Shown piece by piece: positions 1 to 11,634 of a DNA stretch of 64,000 nt. Source of the DNA: Chrysopilus asiliformis (taxonomy: Eukaryota > Arthropoda > Insecta > Diptera > Rhagionidae); the NCBI GenBank assembly GCA_964034945.1, contig OZ035963.1:36896361-36960360 (forward strand). Reading direction: 5' to 3'. The stretch's first letter is position 1. Every line of letters starts with the position of its first letter. The position numbers and the translations under genes are program-made. A model generated the notes under the pieces. That model did no database searches. It was not told the DNA's origin and saw nothing but the letters and a program-made list of their open reading frames with translations.

Positions 1-293
1 GGCCACAATTGAAAAATACAATAAAATTAAATTTAAATGGAAATAATGAGGGACTGGACATTTTTTTTAAAGTTAACGTCAAATTTCGATCCCGAGAATC
101 TGTTGGCTGAATTTCATCCCAGGGACGTCATAGATATCTGTCACTGTCCTGACCACTAACATTAATACTACCTAACCGCAAACCCAGGCTAATAATAGCA
201 GTAAAAAACGTAAGCGACTTTATTGTGGATTTAAATTTGTTTTTGGGCTATATTGTAACCCGTATGTTGTGGCAATATTAAGCCTCAACCACA
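1..293. other. Unassigned AT-rich sequence
   Basis: No gene, tRNA or clear repeat was recognised here. Confidence 0.4.
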
Positions 294-492
294 ATTACGC
301 GTTCGTGCGTGCGGCATCCACGCGGTGAAGGTAAAAACTACGCATTTATATGAGTAAATGTATAATTGCGCGTTGCTCAGACGCGTTGCCGCATCCCTGC
401 CGCGTAGAGTAGGCTCAGTCTCTACTTTTAGACGCGGTGACAACTACTAGATGCCAGAACAAAATCATGCCGCACGCACGGACGTATCTTTC
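294..492. repeat. Short MITE-like inverted-repeat element
   Basis: A GC-richer island in AT-rich surroundings. GTGCGTGCGGCAT near 303-317 is mirrored by ATGCCGCACGCAC near 468-482, so the roughly 200-bp segment can fold back. No coding capacity; target duplication not resolved. Confidence 0.5.
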
Positions 493-607
493 TGGTTCTA
501 CCTTTAATCAGCAGCGATAGCGGAAAAGGAAGAAGCCCAACAAGAAGTTGAGTGAATCTGAGATTGTCAACATTTTATATTTCTCGAAGAGGAGAAAGAT
601 TTTGAGT

Positions 608-985
608 TTATTTTTAACCGACTTCCAAAAAGGAAAAGGTTCTCAATTCCACCTGAATATTTTTTTTTTTTATGTATGTTCACGCCTAACTTTTTACTGG
701 GTTGACCGATTTTGGTCATCCCAAAGAGAAAGTTGTAGAGAAAGTTCCTGGTTGGACCCCGGTTCGTTCATGGGCAAAAATGGACCATTAGGGGGGGTAC
801 CCCCCATACAAACGAAAACGTTTTTTCCGAATTTCTCAAAAACGGTGCATCTTATCAAAAAAGTCCAAGAACAAAAATTATTTAGGATATGATTCTACAT
901 AAAACTTCCATACATCAAAATCCGATTGGAATAAATTTTAAAAAATCTGATTGGAAAGTTCGACTTCAAAGTGTAATTATATCCC
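608..985 (-). repeat. Partial copy of dispersed repeat family A
   Basis: The segment from about 760 to 985 (poly-G/poly-C core GGGGGGGTACCCCCC, then sequence on an A-to-C-rich theme) closely matches the reverse complement of 20380-20600 and the plus strand of 63600-63800. The AACCGACTTCC stretch at 618-628 resembles a repeat I remember from other insects, but that is memory only. The copy ends where mariner-type transposase sequence begins. Confidence 0.7.
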
Positions 986-1407
986 GCAAGTGGTGGCCAT
1001 TTTCTGCTTCGCAAATCCGTGCTCTTTCCAAGAAATTTTCCATAACCTTTCGTGTTATGGCCTCGATTTCACTGCGAATGTTGGTTTTCAATTGGCTGAT
1101 GGTTGTTGGCTTGTTGACGTACACCTTTTCTTTCAAATATCCCCAAAGGAAACAATCTGGAGTCGTTAGATCAGGTGAACGCGGAGGCCAATTGAAATCG
1201 CAACTTTTCGAAATAATGCGTCCGCCAAACATGTCCCGTAAAAGAGCCATTGAGCCCACCGCCCACCGGTTCATTGTTCTATTGTGTACAGGTCCATTTT
1301 AAATTGCCCAAGTCTTCTTAAGAAAATGCTAAAACAAAATAAAAAAAATAAAAAAAAAGTTATAAAGACTTCAAACCCCTGCGTCTATTCTGGCCCACCC
1401 TGTATAT
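966..1407 (-). pseudogene. Mariner/Tc1-type transposase, C-terminal fragment plus one terminal repeat
   Basis: The minus strand at 966-1274 encodes about 100 residues with the block WPPRSPDLTTPDCFLWGYLK, the region around the last catalytic acidic residue in mariner-type (DDE/D) transposases. Residues after it (NKPTTISQLKTNI) fit the same family. On the 5' side, CCACCCTGTATA at 1397-1408 looks like the outer end of a mariner-type inverted repeat. The N-terminal DNA-binding region and the first catalytic residues are missing, and the left end is replaced by repeat family A. This is a dead, internally deleted copy. Confidence 0.8.
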
Positions 1408-1610
1408 TTCCCCCGTGTTAACCTACCCCTTCAAACCCCTCCCTGCTTGGGATATCGAGTAAAATTCTTTGTATTGTGTTCAGTACAATATCTGGAAGAT
1501 TCTTTTATATATTTGTCATCTGCGGACTTATCCCCTCAAACCCTTTGTAATTTTACCTATATTAAAAATTGAAACTAAAAACGTTCGAAATAAAAAAAAA
1601 TTTTCTAAAA

Positions 1611-2190
1611 AAAATAAAACCGACTTTAAAAAAAAACTGAAAAGAGAAAAAAGCACTAAAAAGAAAAAAATAATTTCAAACTATGTCCATTAATAGCGTA
1701 TTTAAAATTCGGCTTTTTTGGAGTGGCGTTAAATTTGCAACTAAAATAAATTACATACTTTCTAATCCTTAAGGCTAATCGTTTACATACTTTCTAACCC
1801 TTAAGGCTAACTAAGAACTAAGATCGACTCCAAAAATTTTGTTGTCAAACAGATTAACTATAGACACGGCTCTTAGAAGCACCAAAACTAAGTTCTTTTA
1901 TGTCCCAAATTGGATTCCCTATTTTTAAGCAATCGCTATAAAAAAGCCCACTGTCTCATATGTTACTATTTTTTGTAGAAATCTATCCTATTTTTTGTCT
2001 TCATGTACAAACTGATTTTGTGCGAAACTTGACAATAGAAATTTTACAACGATTTTATTTAGTGTAAATTTAACGCCACTCCAAAAAAGCCGAATTTTAA
2101 ATACGCTATTAATGGACATAGTTTGAAATTATTTTTTTCTTTTTAGTGCTTTTTTCTCTTTTCAGTTTTTTTTTAAAGTCGGTTTTATTT
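1611..2190. repeat. Foldback element, about 125-bp inverted arms
   Basis: 1611-1737 and 2066-2190 are almost exact reverse complements, with a 330-bp spacer. The arms carry GCACTAAAAAG followed by an A-rich run and TAATTT, a core that recurs in the large palindromes at 45939-46163 and 50463-50690. Within the spacer, 1751-1810 holds two copies of a 32-bp direct repeat (CTTAAGGCTAA). No open frame of note. Confidence 0.85.
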
Positions 2191-2199
2191 TTTTTTTTA

Positions 2200-3540
2200 T
2201 AATACTTTTTCATTGCTAATATAAAACCAAATTTTTTATCATTGCCAACAAAACACAAAAATTTATCAAATACAATTTTACTAAAATATCAAAATATACT
2301 TACCATATTTAATTGAATCACTATCCTGTGGTCTTGCCATAATCCATATATTATCTGGAAAAAATATAATAGCTAATTAAATATACGTTATTATCACCAA
2401 TAATGATTAGTTCGAAATAAATTTCATAAATTACTCATGGGTGTAATCACTTTTCTCTTCAATAACAAAGAAATTTTATTAAAATGGGTTTGGGTACTTA
2501 TCACAAAAAGATTTTAATTGGTTTGATAAAAATTGCTCTGTACATATACTCATGTGGTTGAATATTGGTTTATATAGAAAGATTACTCAAATCACTGATA
2601 TCTGATGCTATTTCCGGTATATTACTAGTTGGTTCGATATGACAAATAAGATCGACTATATCAGAAAATTAAAATGTGAGCTTGTGAGAAACGAGAAAAA
2701 TACATGTAAAGCTGTACTGCTATAAAAGCACTGAAAAATCTGCTTGATTCTTTTAATTTAAATATAATATTTTTCAAAATCACTCTGTTTAATTAAATTA
2801 TTTTTATAGGCCTTTTTTTTGTTTTAGGACTTTTCTGTTTTCCCAATTCAACCCATACTTGTTCAATGCTTAGAAATTAATACGATCTTATTTTGCTATG
2901 GTCGACCTCCAATTAAGCAAACAGCACAAATAACTCAATAAACATTTATTACTTTCAGATAAAATATTATCAGTTGGAAATATGAAAATTATTGGTCCTA
3001 TTACTATTGCTTTTCTCATGAAATATATCACATAAGATAAGTGTAACAATCGCATGAAATTTATTGTTTTCGGAAATAAAAACTCATATTCAAACTCCAA
3101 AGCATTCAAGTTTTTTAACTCATACAAATCAATTCTTATAACAGCAATGTAGGTTCGGCGGTCGTAATATTTTAAATCTTGATTTTTTGTCCGGATGACA
3201 AAAATACTATGTACATTCTAAATACTATGTACATATTTTTAAAGTTCTTTCGCTATTGCACTTTTTAAGAAATCCGTAAAGAATTTTTTTATTTGTTGGG
3301 GTAGCAGGAAGGATTACTTCAATTGAACTTTGATGTATGGCAGAGTTATGTAAATACGACTTGAGTCTTTCGTGGTTTGATTTGAACTCATATTATTTTC
3401 CATATATTAGTTGAACGGTGGATTTAACACTTAAGAAAATTCCATCTAGTTTGGAATTTTTTCGTACTAGTAAAAGCGCCACACCAGTTTTTGTCATTAA
3501 CAAACGTCAAAGAGGTTAGAGAATTTTTTTGTCGGTAAAC
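2200..3540. other. AT-rich intergenic sequence, nothing recognised
   Basis: Simple-sequence-biased DNA with no convincing coding region. A few dozen bases near 3300-3350 faintly resemble repeat family A. Confidence 0.4.
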
Positions 3541-3546
3541 AAATAT

Positions 3547-5378
3547 AGGGTCTTTCAATTGGGATGACGCATATTTGTAATTTAATAAAAATACTTGTAT
3601 GAAAGATATTGAGCTCATTTATATTTCATACGAAAGTACTATCGATAACATTAATTATGGAATACATCTTTCAAATGTCCTCCGCGAAATCGCTGACAGG
3701 AGTGTGTGAGTTGATCCCAATTTTCCATTACTTTTAAGCATAAAACCGTGTTTTTTTCGTGTTGAATGCTGGTCCTGAGCTCGTCTAAAGTTGCTAGCTT
3801 GTTGCTATATTTGGACCCGGCTTTGCCCGGTTAAAAGTGTAAATGCAGCAAAATCTAGGAAAACCAAATTCAGTTGGGTATACTACCCAAACCAGGAATA
3901 GTTCGCCTATCAAGAATTTTTTTTAGAACTTCAAATCAATGGCATTTTTTTCGTGCTTGATTTTGTCGACAATTCTAATAAAAAAATGCAGAGTAACTGT
4001 ATTGAAAATAAATGTATTTCATGATTAAAATAAAAAAAAAGCAAATCAGTCTTCAACAATAAGTTCTAAAAAATTCTTGATAAGCGAACTATTCCTGGTT
4101 TGGGTAGTAAATCAGATAGCCTAGACAGAGCGGTCCTTGTATTTTTTTTGCGGAAAATGGTTTATCAAAAATTTAAAAATAAGGAAAAGAAGTTGTGGTA
4201 TGTAAAATATCTATAAAATATTAGGCAAAAACTTTTGCTGTTTCTAAAAAAAGATTCTAAATAAGCCAGAATGCATTTTTATTTATAACTACACGGGAAA
4301 AGCTTGCACCATTCATTTTACAAATCCTTAAAAATGGTCATAAGAAAAATTATCCAAAGCTATCGGTGAACAAATGTTAATACCGAAAAAATTTCTATAG
4401 AATGTTAAGACCACATACGTAAGACATTGGAAAAGAAATGTGTGGAAAGAAATGTCTTAAACAATTGATTACAAAACTTTTGGAAGCGGAAAACTTTTGG
4501 GCTTCTAAATTTTTTTTATATAGGAAAAAAAAAGTTTTTCAATTAAAAACGTCGGTTTGAGATTGGTTTGTATGACAGTTTGTGTTTAAAAGAAATTTAT
4601 ATCAAAGTTGAAAACAGTTTGTTCGGTTCGGTCTTACTTGGCTCCACAACTCAAGGAATACTTTGTGGTGGACTTAACTAAATGTTGAAGCTGAACCTCC
4701 GACACACACCTATGCAAAATTTCAGGCTGACCGGATCGGTAGTTTTCCCGCGCAAGAGTAACATAGAAGAAAAACCAAGCTTCGGATTAACTTTACCTCC
4801 TCCTCTTACTCCCCCCACCACTTGGTCTACTCCCCAATAGGCCTATGTTGGAACCACGCCTCATTTTTATATATTAGTTTGATGACTTCACATAACCTCA
4901 AAAAAAGTCTGGAAGTGTTAAATCATGCGAACGTGGCGGCCAATTGATTGGGCTATGGTGCGGTAGCGGTTCCGATCGACTGTAACTGACTTGCCGGCGT
5001 CGTTCGAAAAGAAGTACGGCCCAATAACATTTCCGTCATCAAATCCACACTAAACAGTCATTTTTTGCGGATGCATTGGCATTTCTTGAATGGCTTCAAA
5101 TTACTCCTTTGACCGAAGGCGACAATTTTGCTTTAAATTCTTGCACTAGACGTTCGGGTATAACGACCGAAAAATGGAGTTAGCGAACGTTAGGTCGTCA
5201 CAACCAAAAGCGACATTTGATAATAAATTTGAGTTATTTGTAAACGCTGTTGAAGCGTGTACTGTTCCATGATTAAATGGTATACATGAACTGACTCAAA
5301 TGTCAAATATTGGCGAAATTTGTTGACGCGTTCAGGAGAAACCCAATTGGCAATATTCGTCGTCCCAATTGAAAATAC
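3547..5378 (-). mobile_element. Degenerate mariner-type element with inserted MITE
   Basis: The left end (GGGTCTTTCAATTGGGATGA near 3550) is mirrored by CGTCCCAATTG near 5360-5370. The minus strand near 4905-4960 still reads NWPPRSHDLTLPDFF, then a stop, then GYVKS, the catalytic-end block of the transposases also seen at 966-1274 and 54360-54695. The remainder is riddled with stops. About 1 kb between 3770 and 4860 appears foreign, including the TA-flanked MITE at 3883-4107. Exact ends are inferred. Confidence 0.65.
3883..4107. mobile_element. 225-bp Tc1/mariner-type MITE
   Basis: Starts CTACCCAAACCAGGAATAG and ends with its reverse complement; the arms stay near-identical for about 50 bp, with one mismatch and small indels. 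TA dinucleotides at 3881-3882 and 4108-4109 fit a Tc1/mariner target duplication. No coding capacity. Confidence 0.85.
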
Positions 5379-5399
5379 CAAAATGGATTTTTCATTATC

Positions 5400-6358
5400 T
5401 TAAGGAAATGTTTTGTAGTAAAAAAAATGGCAGATACAACTAAATCAAGAAATAAATTTAATTAAAAACAAAAATATAAATTTTAGATCGTCTTGCAAAA
5501 GGTGCCGGCTCCAAATCTGTTTGAAAAGTTTTAATTTGAACGAAACAACAATTCGAACAATTAAAAATGTTGCATCACTTTGCAACACAATTTGCTTCGC
5601 TTTTCGATGCATTAACGTAGTGTTTTCAATTCAAATCTTGTATCGAAAATCGGGATTTTAGCATCAGACATGAGGTTATCTGCCTTAAAAACTTCAGGAT
5701 GTCCATTTTCCACCAAAAGAAAAACGAAAAAAAACTATAAGAGCGTTGTCTCTGTAGGACTTTTCATATCGAATCTCAAAATTTCTGCATCGCACTCCTG
5801 ATAAGCGTTCCAAAAATACCCAAGCATCTCTTTTTCCCAGAATTTTTCTCTGGAAAAAATATAAATATCCTCACAAAACCTTCCAATGGAAAAGCATAAT
5901 TATCCTCACCAAACCTTTCAAGCAAACCTAAGGAAATATCACTCTCCGATTTTAATGAAACTTTGCACATTTGTAGAGCTATGAAAAATATTCAACGCAT
6001 ATTTTTTTTTATTTTTTTTTATTTTTTTTTATTTACACAGTAATTTAAAGGGCTTTAATGGGTTTCCCCTAAGAAGGGGTTTCATCCAAAAATACAGCTT
6101 AATCCATCTACTGGTGAGATGATACCTTTCTTACATAATCAAGTTTCATGTGATGAATATAATTGGGTATAATGTTGAAATTTTTTATACAAAAACATTG
6201 GGAAACTCGAGAATTAATTGAAGTAGGAAGTTGAAATTTAACACGAAACAGGTTTTTATCATATGATACACCTCTTCCGAAAACGAAAAAATGTAACCAC
6301 TTTTCCCTTTCTCTTCGATACAATTGAAAAAGATTTTTTCGAAAGCGGTTCGTTTTTT

Positions 6359-6391
<33 letters not shown>

Positions 6392-7010
6392 TTCCATGGG
6401 ACGTTATCAGCTTCTGAATGCAAAACCACGTCAAAATCGGTGATGGTTTACTGGCAAAAGTCGATCTTACAATTTTCATTACATACATCCACACGTACGA
6501 ACATATGCACACATTCAGATATAGACATGTTGCGGACTCGATGGGTATATGCCCCGGATACGTGCTGGGCTTCGTTGTGATTTCGGTTTTTAAAGTAATT
6601 TTAATACCTTTCTTAAAAGGTTTAATACCTTTCATATAAGAAAACCTGCCCTATTTATAATTGAAACCATAACCATAACACTATTTTCTTCTCTCAGTAG
6701 TGTATACCCCTCGACACTATATACCTCCCTGGTTTGATGTCCGAATACGGCACCGTTGTTTCAATGTATTTGAATTATTTCGGACTACAGATCACATTGA
6801 AGTATTTACTTGATTACCATAGAAGTAACAGATGTCTCATGGCCACGATTGTATACAACAATGAAATAAATTTTTAATTCAAACGAGGATTTTTTTTCCT
6901 TGTTTACTTTTTGGAGCAAAATACAAAGTTTCTCGAAAAAGTAGTTTTGGATAAATTCGCTAATAAAACAAATACAATATTACCGAATTTCCTCCAAAAT
7001 CCTTGATATA
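5400..7010. other. Unassigned region with homopolymer tracts
   Basis: No gene recognised. Poly-T tracts at about 6001-6030 and a poly-A run at about 6361-6389 create long but meaningless frames (poly-Phe / poly-Lys). The 29-base A run could be the tail of a lost retroelement, but no body was identified. Confidence 0.4.
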
Positions 7011-7250
7011 GGGACATTTAATCCTTTTGATCCGGAACGAGACATATATGTCCCAGTCTATGTTTAAACAAACATTTCAAAATAAGCCACATTAATGGGA
7101 CGAATGAGTCCCAATACGTAGTTTATACGGTTTTTAACAGTACACGGTAAAAAATCTTGGAGTAAATTCCAATCAAAACTGGATTACGCTGGACCTATAT
7201 GTAATCCAATGCAGAATTCTAATCCAATAATATGGATTAGAAATTTTTAT

Positions 7251-7467
7251 TGTTGAATAACGTTCAAACCAAGTCGTTTATTCTACTTTGTTAATTATTG
7301 TTAATCATAGTAATTCATAGAATTTGTAGTCATTCATAATTTGTAAGTTTTCTTCACTTCAGTTTTTCCAGTTCACTTTGAATGTTGTTTTTAGTCGATA
7401 CATAAATATCTTTTCCGTTCGTATTTATGATGTATTTTATTCTTTTGGACGCACAAACTCTTCAATA
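7251..7467 (+). repeat. Copia 5' long terminal repeat
   Basis: Begins TGTTGAATAACG and matches the 3' copy at 12233-12448 over the whole length, with about seven substitutions and one single-base gap by eye. The 5-base duplication TTTAT flanks the pair (7246-7250 and 12449-12453), which fixes the outer ends. Confidence 0.93.
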
Positions 7468-7481
7468 GGTTATGGGCCCAG
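7468..7481 (+). promoter_or_regulatory. Copia primer-binding site
   Basis: GGTTATGGGCCCAG directly follows the LTR. It is the primer site I recall for Drosophila copia, which pairs with an internal part of initiator tRNA-Met instead of its 3' end. That supports placement in the copia lineage. Confidence 0.85.
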
Positions 7482-7589
7482 AAGACGCAATAGAGAATTA
7501 GAATACGTGTTCGGGAAGAAAAATAAAATTTGTTTAATTTTTAATCGATTTGTTCGTGAACATTCTATGACGTGAAATTTTTTCTTGAA

Positions 7590-8483
7590 ATGTCTTCAAC
7601 CACCGTAATGCGCATCGAAATGCTTTCAAAAGACAATTTTGATACATGGAAAATTCACATGAAAGCTCTATTGATCAAAAATGATGCGTGGCATTATGCA
7701 AATGGTGTGAATGTGAAACCTAACTCAGTGGAAAACAGTGAGACGTCGGCAGCAGCAGTAAAGAAGTGGGAAGAGGGCGACAGCAAGGCTATGTCCGACA
7801 TACTTCTTGGGATTCATTCGTCTGAATTAAAGCAAGTGAAGGATTGTTCAACATCCCGAGAGCTTTGGCTGAAATTGGAGGCTATATACCAGTCCAGGGG
7901 CCCTGCTCGGAAAGCTAATTTGTTAAAACAAATCGTACTTCACAGGATGCATGAGGGTGATGATGTTCACGACCATCTCAGAAAATTCTTTGATGCAGTA
8001 GATCAGCTCAAGGATATGGAAGTTGGGATTAATGATGATCTTTTGTCGATTTTGCTACTATACAGTCTTCCAGCAAATTTCGAAAATTTCAGAATTGCTA
8101 TTGAATCTCGTGATGATCTTCCAAATCCAGAGATCCTGCGAATTAAAATCGTTGAAGAAAGCGACGCGAGAAATAGTAATCGGAGAAATGTTGCGCAGAA
8201 CGCAATGATAGCCCAAAAGTCGTATAAATATCGAAATGAGAATAAATCAGAAAAATTCGAGAAACATGATACCGGAAATCAAATTACGTGCTATAAGTGT
8301 AAAAAGCGAGGTCACAAAGCGCGGGACTGTAAGTCAAAATCGAAAAATGAGCGACATGAAGCGCGCAAAACGGGAAGTGCGGAATTTATGCATGTGCGTT
8401 ATCCTTGTATTCAGCTAGTGTCTCGAACGACAAGAATTGGTGTCTTGACAGTGGTTGCACATCGCATATGTGTAAGGACTTAG
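7590..8483 (+). pseudogene. Copia Gag (capsid-nucleocapsid) region
   Basis: The first ATG in the long frame is at 7590. The product is the particle protein of a copia element: a helical capsid region like Pfam UBN2/DUF4219 (early W in the FDTWKIHMKALL block, later LWLKLEAIYQ), then basic residues and one zinc knuckle, CYKCKKRGHKARDC, at 8289-8330. The frame runs on to 8483, but its last 30 or so codons are not Gag-like: the true protease sequence is in another frame from about 8405. Copia elements normally encode Gag and Pol as one frame, so this is a disabling shift. A start 18 bases upstream would need a GTG, so ATG 7590 is preferred. Confidence 0.9.
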
Positions 8484-9361
8484 ATAATTTTTCTTGTGTA
8501 AATTCGGATATATGTGACAAATTGAATTTGGCTAATTTTAGTTCCACACAGATAAATGCTAAAGGTGTTGCTCAGTTATCTTCTTGTGTGAATAATCACG
8601 AAAAAACTGTTAATTTGAAGGATGTATTATATGTGCCGGATTTACGAACTAATTTGCTATCGGTCGGGAAATTTGTTGATAAAGGCTATCGAGTGTTGTT
8701 CGATAAGAACTCAGCCAAAATGTTACACTCAGATGGTAGTGTTATGTTATTAGCAGATCGAATTGATGGACTATTTTACGTGAAGGATACTCGTATATCC
8801 GAACAGGTGAAATCCGCACGTGTTGGCAAATCGCAAAATAACTCGCTGATGGATTGGCACAGAAAAATGGGGCATCTCAACGAAAAGGATCTAAAGGATG
8901 TATTAAAGAAGAAACTAGTGCATGGACTTGAAATTAAAGATCTAAATACTAATATTGAGTGCGAAGTGTGTATTCAAGGGAAGATGGTTCGGCAGTCGTT
9001 TCCAAAGAAGTCGGAGAGAAAATCAACACCAGGCGAAATAATTCATACAGATGTCTGCGGTCCGATGAGAGTCGAATCTAAGGGAAAATCTAGATACTTC
9101 GTTACGTTTATTGACGACGCTACTCGCTGGAGTGAGGTAAAATTTATAAGACACAAAAATGAAGTATTTGATGAGTTTCAGAATTTCAAAAACATGATTG
9201 AGACACAGCATGGCAGAAAAATTAAATCGGTGCAGTCTGACAATGGTACCGAGTATTTAAATGCTAAATTCGATTATCTGTTTAGGAAGTCTGGTATTCA
9301 ACGACGTTTGACAGTTCCTAATAATCCTGAGCAAATGGAGAGCGTAAAAATCGCACGTTAG
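8405..9361 (+). pseudogene. Copia protease and integrase N-terminal/core region
   Basis: The frame opens inside the polyprotein. The aspartic protease site appears as LDSGCTSHM (about 8440-8466). The integrase zinc-binding region follows (WHRKMGHL, then CEVCIQGK), then the core with the first catalytic Asp in HTDVCGPM (about 9044) and the second in SDNGTEY (about 9236). Just before the catalytic Glu about seven bases are missing relative to the family pattern. This shifts the frame and gives a stop at 9359-9361; the Glu codon itself survives in the next frame at 9340-9342. Confidence 0.92.
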
Positions 9362-11115
9362 TCGAAATGGCAAGATGTCTGTTGATACAGTCAAATCTTC
9401 CACCATCTTTTTGGGCAGAAGCCATATCTATGGCAAATTATATTAGAAATCGGTGTCCAACAACTGCTCTTGATGGACGTACTCCCTATGAAGCGTGGAT
9501 GGGCAAATTACCAGATGTTAGCAATTTAGAGGAATTTGGTTGCGCGGTATATTGTTTGAACCGATCTAAGCAAAGGGGAAAATTTAGGCCTCAAGCCCGA
9601 AAGGGTGTGTTCCTCGGATTTGCAGAAAACGCCAAAGCTTTCAGAGTATGGATTCTTGAAGAAAAGCGAATTCGAATTGAAATATCGCGGGATGTCAAAT
9701 TTTTGAAAGCAAATTCAACGAATCAACCCTATCAGCATGAATTTTTCTATTCCGAACAGGGGGAAATACGAGAAGAAAGACAGGACATGCCGTCTATCGA
9801 TGTTGTTCTGAATAGAAAAAGTTCATCGAATGAAGATACCACTGATGATACTAATGTAAGACGTTTACAGCAACAAGATGAAGTAGAACTGGAATTTCCA
9901 AGTGAGCTTACATCTGATAATGAAGAAGCAACGACGTCATCTTTGAGACGTGGCCCAGGTAGACCACGAAAAATTCGAACAGGAAATCGAGGTAGACCAA
10001 TAAAGGAGTATCAGATGATAGAAGAAGATGTCGACGATATTGTAGATGCTAATATGGCTTGTACAGCGGAAGTCGCAATTGGGACTGCAATATCCGGTCC
10101 TGACAAGGATGAATGGTTATTAGCAATGGTCGACGAGTTTGCTTCTATTCTGAAGAATGATACTTGGGATTTGGTAGAAAGACCAGAAAATCGTTCGGTT
10201 GTAGGCAGTCGCGTAGTATTGCGAAACAAATATGATGCAGACGGAGCTGTCATTAAGAGAAAAGCTAGGGTAGTTGCTAAAGGATTTTCTCAACGTCCTG
10301 GAATGGATTACAATGAGACTTTTGCACCAGTAGCCCGATTTAGCTCAATTCGTCTAGCTATGGCTCTTGCAGCGCAACACGGTATGCATATACGACAGTT
10401 TGATGTTACTACCGCATTTCTTAATGGTGTTATCGAGGAAGAGATTTTCATGGAAATTCCTAGTAATACAGAAAAGGCTCTTGAGTTCATCGTGAAGAAG
10501 AAGTTTGGAACATCGAATGTAGTTGCTAAAGCCAAGAAAATGTTATCGCAGTTGTCATCAGGTAACAAAGTTTGTAAGATGAAGAAAGCGTTATACGGTC
10601 TTAAACAAGCTGGACGCTGCTGGTATCAACGTCTTAACCAAGAACTTCAGAAACTTGGAGCAATTCCAACAAAAGGAGATGCGAGTGTCTACGTAATGGA
10701 CAAAAATAACGATTTACTCATCATCATTGTTTACGTTGACGATATTATAGTTTTGTCACGTGATGAGAAAAAGATCGAGAGGGTCTACAAATCTTTAAAT
10801 AAAGTCTTTGAAATCAAAGATTTAGGTGAGATGTCTTATTGTCTTGGTATTGAATTTACTTGCAGAAATTCGACTATCACAATGAGTCAGCGTGGATATA
10901 TCCTCGACATTTTAAAGCGCTTCGAAATGACAACGTGTAAACCAGTTTCTACACCGCTTGAAGCTAGTGTAAAATTGTCGAAGTCTGATGTCTGGACGAC
11001 CGATTGTGGAGAAAAACCACCTTACCGAGAACTTGTCGGTGCTTTAATGTATCTCTCAGTAGCAACACGCCCGGACATATCCCATGTTGCAAGTGTCCTG
11101 AGTCAGTTTAATTAG
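9340..11115 (+). pseudogene. Copia integrase C-terminal and reverse transcriptase region
   Basis: Resumes in a third frame with the integrase Glu (ERKNRT), continues through the copia-typical integrase tail (EEFGCAVYCL, then KGVFLGF) and an acidic linker, then the RT domain: NDTWDLV, ARVVAKGFSQRPGMDY, FDVTTAFLNG and the polymerase active site YVDDIIVL at about 10729-10752. The frame ends in ASVLSQFN followed by a TAG supplied by the inserted MITE, so RNase H is cut off. Confidence 0.94.
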
Positions 11116-11634
11116 GCTTGCCAGACGTCACTATAAAAGTGACAATTGTCACTTTTCGACCAATTTCTTTCTTTTTCTTTCTTTTTTTGTTCTTAGTCAC
11201 TTTTTCCACTTTTTTCATTTCGCATTTACAACATTTTCAACAAAACAAGTTTATTGTGTTAAATTTTGTAATTAACATAAAGAAATTTCTAAATATAGGG
11301 TTTCCCAATAACCCCACCTATTTTTGAAATTTTGCTAACAAAATATAATTTTAAAGACTTAAATTGTATGCAATTTTATGAATTCGTTCAAAAAGAAAAG
11401 GAAATTTAAAAAAACATAAGGATTCTAGAAAAATACTATGTATAAAAGTTTGATTATGGGACCAAAGTGTAATGTAAAACTGAAATAAACCACATATTAT
11501 ATTTATTTTTCTTTTAATATATATGTCACTTTTTGTTATCACTTTTTGATTTGTAAAAGTCACTTTTTTGTACGCAATAATCACTTTTATTCTCTCCAAA
11601 GACACTTTTTCGGTTTTGACGTCTGGTAACCCTA
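11113..11634. mobile_element. hAT-like MITE inside copia RT/RNase H
   Basis: Starts TAGGCTTGCCAGACGTC and ends with the inverse of TAGGGTTACCAGACGTC (15 of 17 matching). GTTTAAT occurs at both junctions (11106-11112 and 11635-11641); with the preceding A the duplication can be read as 8 bp, the hAT length. TIRs of the form TAGGG/CAGGG also fit hAT. The interior has many copies of TCACTTTT in both orientations (for example near 11130, 11149, 11196, 11526, 11540, 11560, 11581, 11603), as expected for subterminal transposase-binding repeats. No coding region, so it is non-autonomous. Confidence 0.85.

Noticed and set aside
1469..1693. Lys-rich small protein
   Set aside because: Lies largely in an A-rich foldback arm; composition alone explains it.
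6108..6635. Long overlapping frames on both strands
   Set aside because: Created by a 29-base A run (poly-Phe / poly-Lys) with no recognisable domain on either side.
7572..7589. Upstream start of copia Gag
   Set aside because: Would need a GTG start; the ATG at 7590 is the natural one.
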